A stretch of DNA of 64,000 nt. It comes from Mactromeris polynyma (Eukaryota > Mollusca > Bivalvia > Venerida > Mactridae). A program made the translations under genes and the position numbers. The DNA is taken from positions 33,328,401 to 33,392,400 of the forward strand of contig JASFXZ010000004.1 in assembly GCA_032209605.1 (NCBI GenBank). The letters run 5' to 3'. Under the pieces are notes generated by a model, which worked only from the letters and a program-made list of their open reading frames with translations, made no database searches and was not told the DNA's origin. Below, piece after piece: positions 13,461-26,040 of this stretch (its first letter is position 1; each line of letters opens with the position of its first letter).

Positions 13461-15617
13461 AAAAATAAAGAAATATAAAGAAATCATTAAATTTTTATTC
13501 TCAAAGTTTAACATAATTTCATTAACTTAATCAGTTATTAAATATGAATACTTGGGCCATAGTTTGATTTCTTTTGATGAATGATTCATACATTTGTAAC
13601 AATAAAACGCGTTTAACACTTGGAAAACATTGAAGGCTTTAGTGAAGTAGTTGTGTCATTAATGGCGCTACGTAAATGCTTTAACTGAAATGTATAATAG
13701 GTCATGATATGTTTCTCACCTTTCAAAAGGGACAGCGAACGGTATAGATGACCGTATAAGATGTCTTGTAGTAAAACTACCAACAAGTATATATATATAT
13801 TATTCATTTCAGTCTCATTTATGTACAGTTGAACATAATACAACAATGACAATCTAAATGATTAATTAGTTTTGTTTTAACTACATTCTGAATAGAATTA
13901 TAATATACTTATATCACAGTACAATAAATATCAGATGCGACACAACAATATTTACGAGATAAAACTGAGGATCAGTCGCTCATTGTATATTAACAATGTA
14001 CTAATTCTCATCTAAAGTTATCATTTGAAAAAAACAACAATTATCAACCTCGATCAGATCGATACTGAACTAATTAGCAGCTGATTCTCAGAATATGTAA
14101 AATTTGCAATAATAGCAGCAAGAAAATGTTAGGCATCATTTAAACATATAAAAACTACGTCTTTGCAAATGTTCAAGCAGGTGTTGGCACATATACGAAA
14201 CAACGATCAATGCGTAAAGAGCACTATTACGAGTTAGTCTACATTAGACTTGTTATGATATGTTTGCTTGCTCAAATAGTTTGCATTTTAAGTTGTTGTA
14301 CAAACAACAGTCTGACATTACATGCAGTTCGTCTTCCATAACATTACTAACGTCACATTCGTGATCTTCAAGTTTTACATTTGCATAATTATCTCCCAGT
14401 CTTATTTTAATCGATGCTACACCACAGCCAAATTTACTAAATGCAGATCGGTGACGCAAAGGCAAAATAAGTTGACACTAATTTTCCTGGACAAAATATT
14501 TTAAAACAAACAAAAAAGTACGAAGTTTATTTAGATTTTTTTGAATTTTGAAAGATACAGTCATCTAGTCGATTATGTTCAATAAGTAAAAACTAGACTA
14601 CATTACACGATATCACTAAAAATGATACAAAAATAAATGTCGCATTTATAATTATTTCTAGAAGAAAAATAATTCGAAGGGAGATAACTGTATAACATGA
14701 AAACCATTTCTTTAACTTACGGTTACCTCCCTTACGCTTAATATAAATGACCTATTTTACCGGATTAGTTTTGAATTTTGCATTTTACTTTTGTAGTTTT
14801 AGTAAAAAAAAATCACGATGATTATGAAACATATGAAACCATGCATACCAATTTAAATCTTCACTATACAATGGTTGATCGATTCATAAACATATTAAAA
14901 ATGATATGGCTTTTTACATGGTTTTCATTGGGTTTTGAGTTGTTTATGACATTAGTTGACCTGACCAGTTTAACCAGAAACAAAGTAATCCAGTCTGATA
15001 TAAGACGTCACGCGCATTTGCATTATATATAACGATGGCGGCCATATTTACGCAAGAACGCAATAAGGTGTAACGTCATCTTAAAGTTTCGCAAAATATC
15101 AAGAAATTCTTACCTAAGAAAATCTTACTGAAATGCTTTTGTTAGCAAAGAACTTCTTAAGAACTTTCTTAATCTACGCAGTTTCTTAAGAAGGTTAATG
15201 AAACGCGACCCAGAGGTGGTATACACATAAACGTATCCAGATGTCAAGAGGAAAATATAAATATAACCTGCCAAGTCTTCCGGACATTCCGGGGACAACC
15301 CTGGTGTCTAACAACTGAGCAGCCTGGGCGGGCTTTTTGTTATTGTTAAACTGAACATGCTTATATAATAATGAGTTATATAGACTTAAGATTAGGACTG
15401 TGTCAAAGGCACGAATATACTCAAACTTTTTACTTTCATTTTGCATACCAGACAATGAAATTTGAATTACGGCGATTTACTACAATTGATGAAAATTTAG
15501 CTTGGCTGTTGAATGTTTACAGTCACGTTAATGTACCCCCCCCCAACACTAAATCGGACAAAGTGACTCATTTCTGGCCACATTGGGACATTTTAATAGT
15601 CCTGTATTCTCATCTGC

Positions 15618-18600
15618 TCATCCATTGATTCCATGTTCTCTAGAACATGACGTAATTCGGGAACAGACTTTGACGAGTTTATTGCGAACTGTCTTATCTA
15701 ACATTACAAATAAAATAAAATTACAAAATCCTTGAGCAGGGTCGCCAAACGCTTGCATATAAAAGAACACTTCGTTATAAATCGTCCTGCACGGTTCGTG
15801 TTGATTGCAGAGTGTGATTTTCATGAAGAATCGAATTGTTCCCCAAATTCTGAGCACATAAAACACAAACCACACGTACAGAAAATTCTGATCTCCGTCT
15901 CGCACGCTTGTATGAATATCACAAAATCTAACATTTCGATGATGCAATTGCTGTAAAAAAGAAAATTTTAGACGCAGTTGTAAAACGAGGCCTTTGAGGA
16001 ATTTTTGCTGTAAACTATATATCCGTTTATATCCGTTTATAATACTGCAAATACAAATCCAGAAATTTCATTGGTTAAAGACTCGCGTATAGTACTAGTA
16101 TTCTATATACACAGCGCTGACAGGGTAAATGACGTGCGAACTAATTTCCCCTTCATGCGCCTCATGCCCTGTTTTGCTGTGACGGCTCGACTTGAAAACG
16201 CTTGATATCCGCAAGTTACTTGAAATTGACAATTGATCTTCATACATGAGTCAATACATATTGAAAATATTACATGTGTGCTTGTATTAATATTCAAAAC
16301 GATAGATATTTTAAGGTTTGAGCCAAATTCAGCTGTTATCAGACGCTTGAACATTAATATTACAATCCAGTGCGCGCTTAACCATGCGTATTGAGGTACC
16401 TTATGGGGTATACAATACAGACAATATACGTGTGTGTGAAATAAAAGAAATTTGATCTACAGCTAGTTATTCCCGATATATTTGAAATTGAATACGTTTG
16501 AATTACTGATATTATACATAACTATAACATTCTAAACAATTGTATGAACCAAAAACAGCAAAAATACACAGATCTAATTATTAGATCTAGAGCTAGGCAT
16601 CGGAACATTGCTTGTTTAACTTAGTTCTTATGAAAACATGGATTTGCAGTATTATAAATTCGTTATACAGGTTGTTGACAGGGTATATGGGGCCTCGGGT
16701 TATATGGCACACATACAGGTTATAGGCCTATTCCCCCATATAGGCATATAACCTGTCAACAACCTGCAAAACTAATAATATAATTAACAACAATTTCATA
16801 GTCGTATTATATCTCATAATGATTTCGTCAGTAAACACAGTGATAAATGGATGTTTTAATCATTACGTGGGCGTTTGTTGTGTTTGATTTATATTCACTT
16901 ATCACCAGGTTATCATGTGTCAAGACACGGGTTTTGTGTTAAATTATCAGATATTATCTATACCCGTAAGATATTACATAACAGTAGGACATCATTCATT
17001 CGAATTAAGTGGGTCCGAAGTTTTATTGTCTTTATGCCTAAGAAGATACATCGGGAACTGATATTTATTTCGATACCAAATAATCGCATAAAAGGTTGTT
17101 GAATACACAAGGTCTGACTGTTGATGATAGTATGGTAAATTAGGTACGCTTCATTTGATCATCATTTTCATGACAGCATACAGTTGTTATTGAGATAGCA
17201 AAAAATAGTTAAACGACAAAGATTAATGATCGTTATGTGAACAAGAAATTATAACATTATACAGTAACCGTACAAATACAATTTACCAAACAGAATAGGA
17301 TGTAAAGGGTGTTAAACAAGTGTGTTAACAAAGTTTAAATTTAGATAAAAATAAAATGATGCTGTGTACACTGTTTTTGTTTGCATAATGAAAAACACTG
17401 TGTTTTCATGAATATCTGTTTTATTTAGAACTCTCACACAGAATTAAACTATAGGTCCTTAGCGACATAGATGGAAATAGTATTTAGACAAAAAATAAAT
17501 TTCAAACTTTGTGAAGTTATTTTTTTAACACCCTGTACGCATGAAGAACAATTTAAAAACAACAACATAGTTTTGGTTGTGATATTAAAGAAAACAAAAT
17601 AAACATACCAGATATTTTTTAAGCAGCACGTATAGAGAAGTTGTCAACAAATAACACAGGATTTCCCAACCTTTACCAGTGACAAACATCCATACAACGT
17701 GGTTTGGTTTGCTTTCATCAATCCAGCACCATGGACCTGTACCGGCTGTACTGTTTTTAAAGTCTTCATCATTCAAATGTTTGCCTAACACCTCAAATTC
17801 TCCGCCAGCAATTCCTATGATTATTGCTGTAATTAAATAATAGTCAATACCAAACGACTTATCATATTTTCTAAATATATATATATAAGTTTCTATGGAA
17901 TCCGCGTTGGAAAAACCTATTATGAAAAATTCGAAGTCTTCACCCTTCAATATGTGCTTGATGTAGATAAATAAATAATGAACGACATGCAAAAAACTTA
18001 GAGCGAGCATATTATAGAAAAAAATATCATTGGTAACCATTAACATTTAGAGTATCGCCTCTTAGCATCGCTTGAAGTCATACTTACGTAAAATGTCAGC
18101 ACTATGGCAAGACAAGACATTCAACATTTCTGAACATGATTAATGGCTGAGTTTTGTCACAAGTCAAACAGAAACACTTACCAGGAATTAGCCAAGATAC
18201 TACAATAGCTGCATAAACTAACTTCGATTTAGATTTCCCATCGAAACGGTATACCACAGTAGAGAAAAGCAGAATTGCTATAGTGACGGTTAAGTTGAAT
18301 GAAACGAGACTTGAGAATGTAGTCAAATAACTTTGGTATATGCAAACAGTTCGGAATGTATTACTATACCATGCGACCGAAGATATAAGGTATCCTGCAA
18401 GTATATCAAGTTCAAACATCAACATCAAGATAAAATATCAAAACTGAAGCCAAAAGTTAAGATTTGCATTGTACATTTTTGTATATTAAACGAACGATTA
18501 CAGCGGATTTTCTTTAACTACAAATAACATATAATGAACATAGCAAGTAGCAAGTTTGATTCGATTATTGACAAAAAACATAAATACAAGATAAAACTAG

Positions 18601-18929
18601 AACTATGAAATATCCATGCGTAGTTTATTAAAAGATAATGCAACAAATGAGCCAGTTCTTGAAAATACAAATAATGTCAGGATTGTAAAACTCATTATTG
18701 TCCAGAAAAGTCAGGAATAAAATTACCGGTACATACCAGACGCAGTTAAGCTATCAGCAATTGACAAGAAGGTGAATACTTTTCTTGTTGGATTTCTGAT
18801 TTCCGGTAGCCATATATACGTCAATATGATGATGCACGATCCTACTATAGACAAACAGCAACTAACTGTTGATAACGCCACAGCAGTTGGAGGAAATGAA
18901 ATCCGCCCTTCTGAATACATCGTTAACAT
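15618..18929 (-). CDS. GPR157-like seven-transmembrane receptor, copy A
   Basis: Minus-strand gene, exons 18929-18737, 18394-18182, 17826-17609 and 15950-15618, joined in phases 1, 1, 0 with GT-AG introns of 342, 355 and 1658 bp. The sum is 957 nt, 318 residues. The start ATG has an in-frame TAA seven codons upstream; a second ATG three codons in is the one conserved in all copies. TM1 is about 15-38, TM2 47-68, TM3 82-108, TM4 118-143, TM5 175-197, TM6 228-248, TM7 262-290. Family marks are the TM2 'FLSIAD', TM4 'SWLIP', the ECL2 'PWCWID' (Cys169, likely bonded to Cys82 at TM3), 'TGKGWE' in TM5, 'LRIWGTIRFF' in TM6 and 'GDPAQGFCN' in TM7. Asn160-Ser-Thr in ECL2 is a likely glycosylation site. 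In mammals GPR157 is a G-protein-coupled receptor reported at the primary cilium; the ligand here is unknown. The tail ends at a TGA where copies C and D have GGA or GGT, so it is about 20 residues shorter. Confidence 0.88.
16669..16766. repeat. Inverted repeat in intron 3 of copy A
   Basis: The left arm CAGGTTGTTGACAGGGTATA (continuing TGGGG) is mirrored after about 45 bases by CCCCATATA, a small insertion, then CCTGTCAACAACCTG. The same structure lies at about 41957-42034 in copy C, and S3 keeps the right arm at about 30212-30238. It can form a stem of about 24 bp. It is probably a small foldback element, and is absent from D and F. Confidence 0.6.
16982..17121. mobile_element. Tigger-like MITE in intron 3 (S1 copy)
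   Basis: About 140 bp with inverted ends resembling CAGTCAGACCTCGTTCATTC at the left and the complement of TTGTTGAATA, ATGAGGTCTGACTG at the right. Orthologous copies sit at 42260-42398, 50680-50857 and 62155-62305. S3 keeps only the right end near 30373-30411. TA flanks are visible in S6 (TA at 62153-62154 and 62306-62307). The ends fit the pogo/Tigger branch of Tc1/mariner. Presence in all units means insertion before the first duplication. Confidence 0.65.
17305..17535. mobile_element. TA-flanked MITE, ends CAGGGTGTTAAA (S1 copy)
   Basis: 231-bp element between TA dinucleotides (17303-17304 and 17536-17537). The left end reads AAGGGTGTTAAA and the right end TTTAACACCCTG, a 12-bp inverted repeat with one change. 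Copies are at 30590-30796 and 42589-42887. At the matching place in S5 (near 51040) the sequence reads GGATGTACACACAAG with no insertion, which is an empty site. No coding capacity; Tc1/mariner type by its TA target. Confidence 0.75.
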
Positions 18930-19280
18930 TTTTCCATAATAGTATTACATCATTTTATTCCGGTCAAACATTTTACAAATGTAACACGCTTATGCAAACC
19001 ATTCACTACATTACGTATCATAGAAGTTCGGAAAGCTATTACGGTCCAAAAGTACGAGGGTTGTTAAATAAATTATGTTATTCAAATGTTAAAATACACA
19101 CAACAGAGCTATCCTAATATCCTTCGTTTCGTAACCTCAAACTATTTACCACAAGCATACATACAATGTCAGTCTTTTAATTTGCTTTGAATATGCAATC
19201 ACATAAATCTTCATGACACCTACGAGACACTGTAGTACATGTAAGTAGTCTGAATGTCTCGACATGTAGCGCCAACCAGA

Positions 19281-19532
19281 GGTGCGTATTTTAGAGGTAG
19301 TGGAAAGAAGCGCGAAAAGGTAGCCGTCTTAAAAACGCTTGAACGCTTCGCTAGCTAGTCGACACTGTTCCGCATGGACGACATTTTGTTTAGCAAAGCT
19401 AGCACTGTCTGAAATCGCCAACTATCTGAAGAAAAGGGCTACTTTTCCTACGTTTAAGAAATGGCACCTCTACTTTCCCTACGTAGCGCTTGGTAGAATT
19501 CGATTGTTTCCTACCTATAAATAAACGCGCCT
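19281..19532. mobile_element. Private MITE-like insertion in S1
   Basis: Compared with S2 (ACCAGACATTAG near 24830), S1 carries about 252 extra bases. The ends are inverted: GAGGTGCGTATTTTAGAGGT at the left and the complement of CCTATAAATAAACGCGCCTC at the right, matching at most of about 20 positions. The target duplication is unclear, possibly AGA. No coding sequence is preserved inside. Confidence 0.6.
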
Positions 19533-21674
19533 CAGAAATTAGCTTTCGCAAAATAAGAAAGCAGAACAAAGTGCATGGTGTCAGATATGGGATAAATGAT
19601 GTGTATCAGAAGGAAAGTAATACATCTACACTTTACCAAATGACTATTTTCCATTTGCAAGTTAATGACTTGTTGTGGCGTCAGAATTGTGACGACATTA
19701 TCATCTGATTTTCGGGTTAGGTAAGCTGAATGGAACTAGATAATTTAGACGAAGCTGAATGGAACTAGATAATTTAGGCGAAGCAAAACGTACGGACACT
19801 CTAGCGCTTTCCGTGTCAAGGAATCCTGTTACAATGCGTAATATACATGATAATGCATTGCCACTTTGTTGCAGTATACATTGCAGTGAAATCATAGCAC
19901 AATGTTTGCTGTAATGTATTGTCACCCTTTGTCGTATCTAGAACTTTGTCAATGAACCAGTGACACTACGCTTGTCATCAACTGCGATCTGGGCTAATGG
20001 ATCCTGCATAACTCATTATACTTTTTGCTTTGATGGATATCCAACTTCAAACATCAAACTTTTGGTTTAAATTGTAGAAAGGATCTCCACAATCCATGTC
20101 CTTGGTTGTGTCTCGGAAATTTTGTAACTGTCCAATTAAATTCGATCGACCACTAAACGCGTTCTTCTTAACGTTCTGAGATATTCTACTGACTGATGTT
20201 TCGCTTTTAATATACGACCTTATCATTCATGCGTATATTACTTCACCTTACCTTTAAACACAAAAAGCATTTTATCGGACATTAGTCAGAGTTAGCAGCG
20301 CATTGACTAAAGCTCCGTGGTCTACCGTTATTTTCAGCCCAGTGTCCCTCCATGTATATTCAAACCCATTGTCATGACGCTAAGCGATATACTGCTAATA
20401 AACATACATACAATACTATACTACCACTGTACCAGGGATAAATTGATTTTTTCAATGATATGGACTGTGTAGGTTGTGTGTATAGTGTACAAAACATTAG
20501 CAGAGGAACGTTACTTATTGAACGACCCTCGTGCCAGTTATCATTGTTAATAGTTAAAATTGATTACATCAATTATCAGTTATTATTCTCATAAAAGGAC
20601 CACTAGGAAGTTATATTCCCATTGGTCAATATTGTTTGTAGTGTATTTAAATTTGATCCGTTTATTTTATAATTATCTTGTGAATGATAACCGATATTCA
20701 TGATGTGTTGTGGTTTACACTTACTCCCTTTTCCGACAAACTACTTTTGTTAGGTACATTAGTCAAGTGCCATGCCCAAAGTTTATAGTTTACAAAGCAG
20801 CACCGTTTTCTGGATAACTGATACCTTTATCTCATAGCACATATGGGGACCACGGCGAGCATACGGTTCACTTGAGGTTTGAACATACGACCCTCATGTC
20901 GGCAGTCACGTGATCAACTTAGCGGAAAATGCACTTCTAGGTCGAATTTAGCGATTGTGAGTGAACCCTACAGTAAAATTGGAGTTTCATATAGCATAAC
21001 TAACCATTCTTGTAGCAATCGATGGTTAAATAATGAGGCATAAATTATCAAAATCAACCAGGCATAACAAAGATATGTTATCTTCAGTGACCAGATAAAT
21101 TGATAACATTTTCAGAATTGCCTTCTGTGATTAGATATTTATGATGGTGACCGAATTCGATTACCGAATCAATCAAATGTAGAAGCTAGCATGATTTGTC
21201 CAATAACATTTACCGGCAATATGAATCATTTAAACTTTTAAAAGCCATTTACTAAATTTGACTGATATTACTCAAGTCAAGATTAAATGAGCGCTGCTCT
21301 ACGTTATCTTTAAGTGACATCATTTCTAGAAAACGTCACGTGTGACGTCAGCATGTCTTGACAGTAAGCAATATTTGCCCGCTATCAACACGCGCTTTTC
21401 ATATATTATTGTCCTAAGGTAACATTTAAGTCAAATATATCTTCAGCATTTCCGTGTTTGATTGTGTGTATAAACTGATTGTTATATAGTCTCTTGTAAC
21501 TCCAGAATGGAGTGGCAATGTAGTTATATCGTTATATTGTGTATTGTATATATTATATGAGTGTACATTGATGAGACTTTGATAAATAATAAAATTAAAT
21601 AAATTTAAATAATTATTATAAAAAAAGTAGTTACATTTTTATTCTCAAACATGATTTCATAAACTTAATTTATT

Positions 21675-21761
21675 TAATATAGATCCAAATGTCCCCGTTT
21701 GCCAAATCTTGTCCAGTTCTCAAAACCTCTTTAGCTCGTCCGGTTTTAAGGGTTTCTAGTG
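21675..21761. mobile_element. Right end of a Tigger-like element (remnant)
   Basis: The segment ends TCCGGTTTTAAGGGTTTCTA, GTG, followed by TA (21762-21763). The complement of this end matches the left end of the element at 47179 (CACTGGAACCCCTTTAAACC). About 60 bp of its interior (AAATCTTGTCCAGTTCTCAA) also match 48267-48290. The bulk of the element has been lost. Confidence 0.65.
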
Positions 21762-22379
21762 TAGTCGATTATGTTCAATATATATAAAATTAACTACAAT
21801 ACACTTAATCACTAAAATATTACAAAAAATGTCGTATTTATAATAATTTCTAGAAAAGAGGCAACTTAATAAATATAATTCATTTATTTTATTGTTTTTT
21901 TTCCATTTTCTTAATTTAATTCACTTACGAAATATACAAAATCGCGTTTACAAAAATGAAACAAAAACAATCGAAGGGAGATAACTGTATAATATGAAAA
22001 CCATTTCATTAACTAATATACATTTTACTTTTGTAGTTTAATTTTTAGTAATAAATTAATAACGAGCTGTGGCAAATGTTCTTATGAATCAATGCCCACC
22101 AATTTAAATATTCACTACTCAATGGTTAATCGATCCATAAACATACTAAAATTATATGGCTTTTTACATCTTTTTCATTTGGTTTTCAGTTGTTTATGAC
22201 ATTCTGTTGACCTGACCAGTTTAACCAGTACTAACTCACCCTTTCCCAATAGACGACAAAGTCCCCACACGAATCAGGAGAAAGTTTCATTACTGTTTTC
22301 TTATCTTAAATTTCTGATTGAAGAATATTTTAAAAACGTCTTAAACCGTTACAGAATGCGTTTCTTTAAAATTGATTTT

Positions 22380-22805
22380 CTTAAGGAAAAAAGTAATCCA
22401 ATCTGATATACGACTTCCCGTGCATTTACATTATATATAACGATGGCGGCCATATTTACGCAGGAATGCAAGAAGGTGTAACGTCATCTTAAAGTTTCGC
22501 AAAATATTAAGAAATTCTAAACTAAGAATAGCTTACTGAAATGCTTTTCTTAGCAAATAACATCTAAAGATTTCTTAATCATGGAAGTTGTTTAAGACGG
22601 TTAATGAAACGCGACCCAGAGGTGGGATACAAGTAAACGTATCCAAATGTCACGAGAGGATATTATATATTTAACCTTTCTGGTCTTCCAGACTTTCCGA
22701 GGTCAGCCCTGGTCTCATCAATGTTTTCTTAAATCGAAAATTTAAGATGAGAAAAGATTCAAGATAAGAATGTTAATGGAACGGGACCAAGGTTTCTAAC
22801 AACTG
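22380..22805. repeat. CTTAAG-rich inverted-repeat element (S2 copy)
   Basis: Each unit's 3' flank holds a foldback-like block. A left end of the form GGGTACCGTTTCATTAAC with ATTCTTATCTTAAC, and a right end GGTTAATGAAACGCGACCC, are inverse of one another. Between them are many CTTAAGAA motifs and a conserved core GATGGCGGCCATATTTACGC. Copies run about 28361-28735 in S3, 39601-39962 in S4, 48800-49140 in S5 and 60425-60742 in S6; S1 lacks the left half. Coordinates are approximate. Confidence 0.5.
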
Positions 22806-23047
22806 AGCAACCCGGACGGGCTTTTTTGTTAATGTTAAAACTAAACATGCTTATATATTATTGAGTTATATAGACTTAAGATTATGACTGTGTCAAAGGC
22901 AAATGTGTACACTTTCATTTTGTACACTAGACAATAAAATGTGAATTACGGCGATTAACTACAAATGATGAAAATTTAGCTTGGCTGTCAAATGTTTACA
23001 ATCACGTTAATGTACACACCACCCTAATAGCACTATATCGGAAAAAG

Positions 23048-23225
23048 TTACCAACTACTGGCCACATCGGGACCTTTTAATAGTCCTGTATTCTCATCTG
23101 CTCCACCATTGATTCCATTTTCTCTAGAACATGACATAACTTGGGAACAGACTTTGACAATTTTATTGCAAATTGTCTTATCTACGATGAATATCTCTAA
23201 ATCTAACATTTCGATAATGCAAATG
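23048..23225 (-). pseudogene. GPR157-like exon 4 remnant in S2
   Basis: The 5' end keeps the usual acceptor (CACAG then CATTTGCATTATCG at 23225). About 210 bp are missing between GATATTCATC and GTAGATAAGACAATT, which removes TM6 and TM7. The 3' part still reads the tail 'VCSQVMSCSRENGINGG' to the stop at 23048. Exons 1-3 are absent from this unit, so it cannot encode a receptor. Confidence 0.85.
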
Positions 23226-23993
23226 CTGTGAAAAAGACAATGTTCAATGATAAACACAAGATAGTTAAACATTATACTATGGTTTTAAACTCGTATACAC
23301 ATGTACATTAAAATATCACATAAATAACACATCAAAAGTGAGACCACTTCATCAATTATCTAATTTTCATGAACTAGTTTTCACTTTTTCGTTCATAAAT
23401 TAACTCGATAGTCCGACCAATGCAAGTTATCTGTCTAACACTCCCATCATTTTTATAATCATCATTATGATGGTTCAATATCCGGAAGTATGAATATATA
23501 ATATACCGAAACACTACCGACATGATATAAATGTATCATATATACCACTTACAATTCCTGATACGATCCGGACATCAGGTCCGGTTGATCGAACTACTTC
23601 CGGTTTTAAAGTTGTCTATGCATTTCAGAATAAATAACATACTTGACGTTACGCACGGTATTGTATTGTCAAACAACGTAACGGTTTTCGATGTTCAATG
23701 CATTGTTCACACCAGGAAGTTCAGAACGCTATTACAGTCTAAAAGTACGAGGGCTGTTATATATACTCAAACGCAAACGAAAGTCTGGAAAGTTTTATAT
23801 TTTGATTTTCTGATAATCCAATGATGGAATATTATCATGTTGGTATCGTTGTATAGCTTATTCAATTACCCTTCTAACCAAATTATTTATTTTATTGTAT
23901 TGAATTTCGTTAAAGCGTACGACGCGTCTACATGAAGTGAGGGTCAAACTCAAAAATACACAAACAGTCCAAGGGATGTTTTCTTGCGTAGAT

Positions 23994-24285
23994 TCACTGT
24001 AATTTGTTGCACAATGATGTTAATGTTGCAATTATATCTGGTATGACCGCTATTCCGACTAATAACTCTGTAGCAGAGGTGGTTTGGTACCGACGTCTCA
24101 TGTGCGTCAACTTAAAATGACGGTCCAGTCTGACGCCAGTCACGCGTGGCCTGCCGGATCGGGGACGGTCGGCAACAGTACCCGTTTGCATTAACCTATC
24201 ACGTAACTTGATTATAGCGTTTCTATGACAATTAAGTGCCCGTAAAACTGAAGCGACTGAGTCACCTTTGACCAGCATCATTTAA
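23994..24285 (-). pseudogene. Tc1-like transposase N-terminal fragment
   Basis: Minus frame from 24281. About 95 residues resemble the DNA-binding end of a Tc1/mariner transposase: a helix-turn-helix-like 'VASVLRALNCHRNAIIKLRD', then the linker 'TGTVADRPRSGRPRVT' and 'LTHMRRR'. The catalytic DDE part is absent and the frame ends in unrelated residues. A more damaged copy is at about 57030-57175 in S5, so it inserted before that duplication. Confidence 0.75.
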
Positions 24286-26040
24286 TCGTCAATACAATGA
24301 CATTCTGATAATCATGGCATATTTTCTGTTATAAATTTTCTAAATCTACAGTGATATTCACACTACACATGTGTGAAAGAATGTAGAGAAAACAAGTTTG
24401 TCCACTTGTACTTGTGTATACACGTTCCACGTGGAATTTCTGCAAAATCGCAATTCGGGCTATTACGTAATAATTAGCCATAGTTTCACTGAACTTTCGT
24501 TGTTGCTACAAACCGTAACGACCGACATTCGTATGTTTCAATTGTGACATCTTTATACCTTGTAGAATTAAAATAATAAAACAATCAAAAGTGCATACTT
24601 TGTTTTGCGTTTGTGTATATATTATGTTATCAAATGATACAACACACAGGACAGAGCTATCCTGATATGTTTCGTTTCGTGACCTCAAACTATTAACCAC
24701 AAGCATACATACAATGTAAATCCTTTAATCGACTTTGCAGGTGCAATCCCAGACACCTCTGACACCTACAAGACACTGTGATACATGGACGTCGTCTGAA
24801 TGTCTCGGCCTCTAGCGCCGACCAGACATTAGTTTTTGCAATCTAAGAAAAAAGACCAAGTCGCATGGTGTCAGATAGGGGATGAATGATGTATGTGTGA
24901 AGGAAATTCTTACATCTACACGTTACCAAATGACTATTGTCCATTCGCAAATTAATGACGTGTTGTGGCGTCAGAAAATGATTGTGACATGTAGTTTTCG
25001 CATTCGGGTTAGGTAAGTTGAATGGAGTCTAGATAATTTGCGCCAAGCAAAACGTTAGTACCGTAAGGACACTCTAGCGTCTTCTTAACGGTATCAGATA
25101 TTCTACTGACTGCTACATTTGTACTCTGTTTTCATGATACGATACTGTCATTCATGCGCATATTACTTCTTCTTACATTTAAATACACACATCATTATAT
25201 ATTTCATCGGAACTATTAAGAGTAAGCAGCGCATTGACTTAAGATCCGTGTTATGCCATTATTTCCAGCCCAGAGTCCCTCCATTTATATTCAAACCTAG
25301 TAAGCAATCCCTAGTTGTGGTCATGACGCTAAGCGATAGAATGCTAGTATTGTAACATGTATCAATTGATTATTTCAATTATATGGACTGTGTAGGTTTT
25401 GGTATTGTGTACTAAACACTAGCCGAGAAACGTTACTTATTGAACGTCCATCGCGTCTGTTATGATACTTAATAGTTAAAATTGATTATATCAATAATCA
25501 TTTATTATTTACATATCACGCCCTCTAAAAACGCGATTTCATACATTATTGTCTTAAGTTAACGTTAAAGGCAACATTAGAAAATATATCTTCAACTTTA
25601 CCGCGTTTGATTGTGTACATGTGTGTATAAACTGATTGTTATATAGTCTCTTGTTACTCCAGAATGGAGTGGTAATGTACTTTTATTGTTATAATTTGTA
25701 TTGTATATATTATATGAGTGTAAATTGATGAGACGTTAATAAATAATAAAATAAATATTATAAAGATATAATTATATTTTTATTCTCTAACATAATTTCA
25801 TTAACTTAATCAGTTATCGAATATGAATACTAGGGCCATAGTTTGATTCACACATGTGTTACAATAAAACGCGTTTAACATAGAACATAAGAACATAACG
25901 TTTATTAATCGACTTGAGCGATGAAAGCTCATCGCCATAAGCAAATATATACACAAATGCAATTGAAAAACTTGGAACAAAATGAAGGCTCAGTTAAATA
26001 GTTTATAATGGCATTATGTATATACTTGAACTGAAATGTA

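Larger units (their letters stand above)
13245..21410. repeat. Tandem duplication unit S1
   Basis: First unit of the array. It opens with a plus-strand block (13250-13450) that recurs at the start of every unit: TGTATAAACTGATTGTTAT, CTCTTGTAACTCCAGAATGG, and an end rich in AATAAA. It then runs through a non-coding stretch (13.45-15.6 kb), the receptor gene copy A in minus orientation, and its upstream region (18.95-21.4 kb) with no other gene. S1 has an empty TA site at 14565-14566, where S2 and S5 carry a Tigger-like element, and a private MITE at 19281. Confidence 0.85.
21411..25535. repeat. Tandem duplication unit S2 (truncated)
   Basis: Short unit of 4.1 kb. After the unit-start block it holds the 3' remnant of a Tigger-like element (21675-21761), the usual 3' flank, an internally deleted exon 4 (23048-23225), and intron-3 sequence up to about 23700. 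It then jumps directly to upstream sequence (ACCAGGAAGTTCAGAACGC), so exons 1-3 are missing. 23.7-25.5 kb corresponds to 56.7-59.15 kb in S5, including a Tc1-like fragment. Confidence 0.8.

Noticed and set aside
15732..15956. A 74-codon plus-strand frame ('MSRVAKRLHIKEHF') recurring at 29229, 40491, 49730 and 61242
   Set aside because: It is the antisense of receptor exon 4. Its recurrence follows from conservation of the real minus-strand coding sequence.
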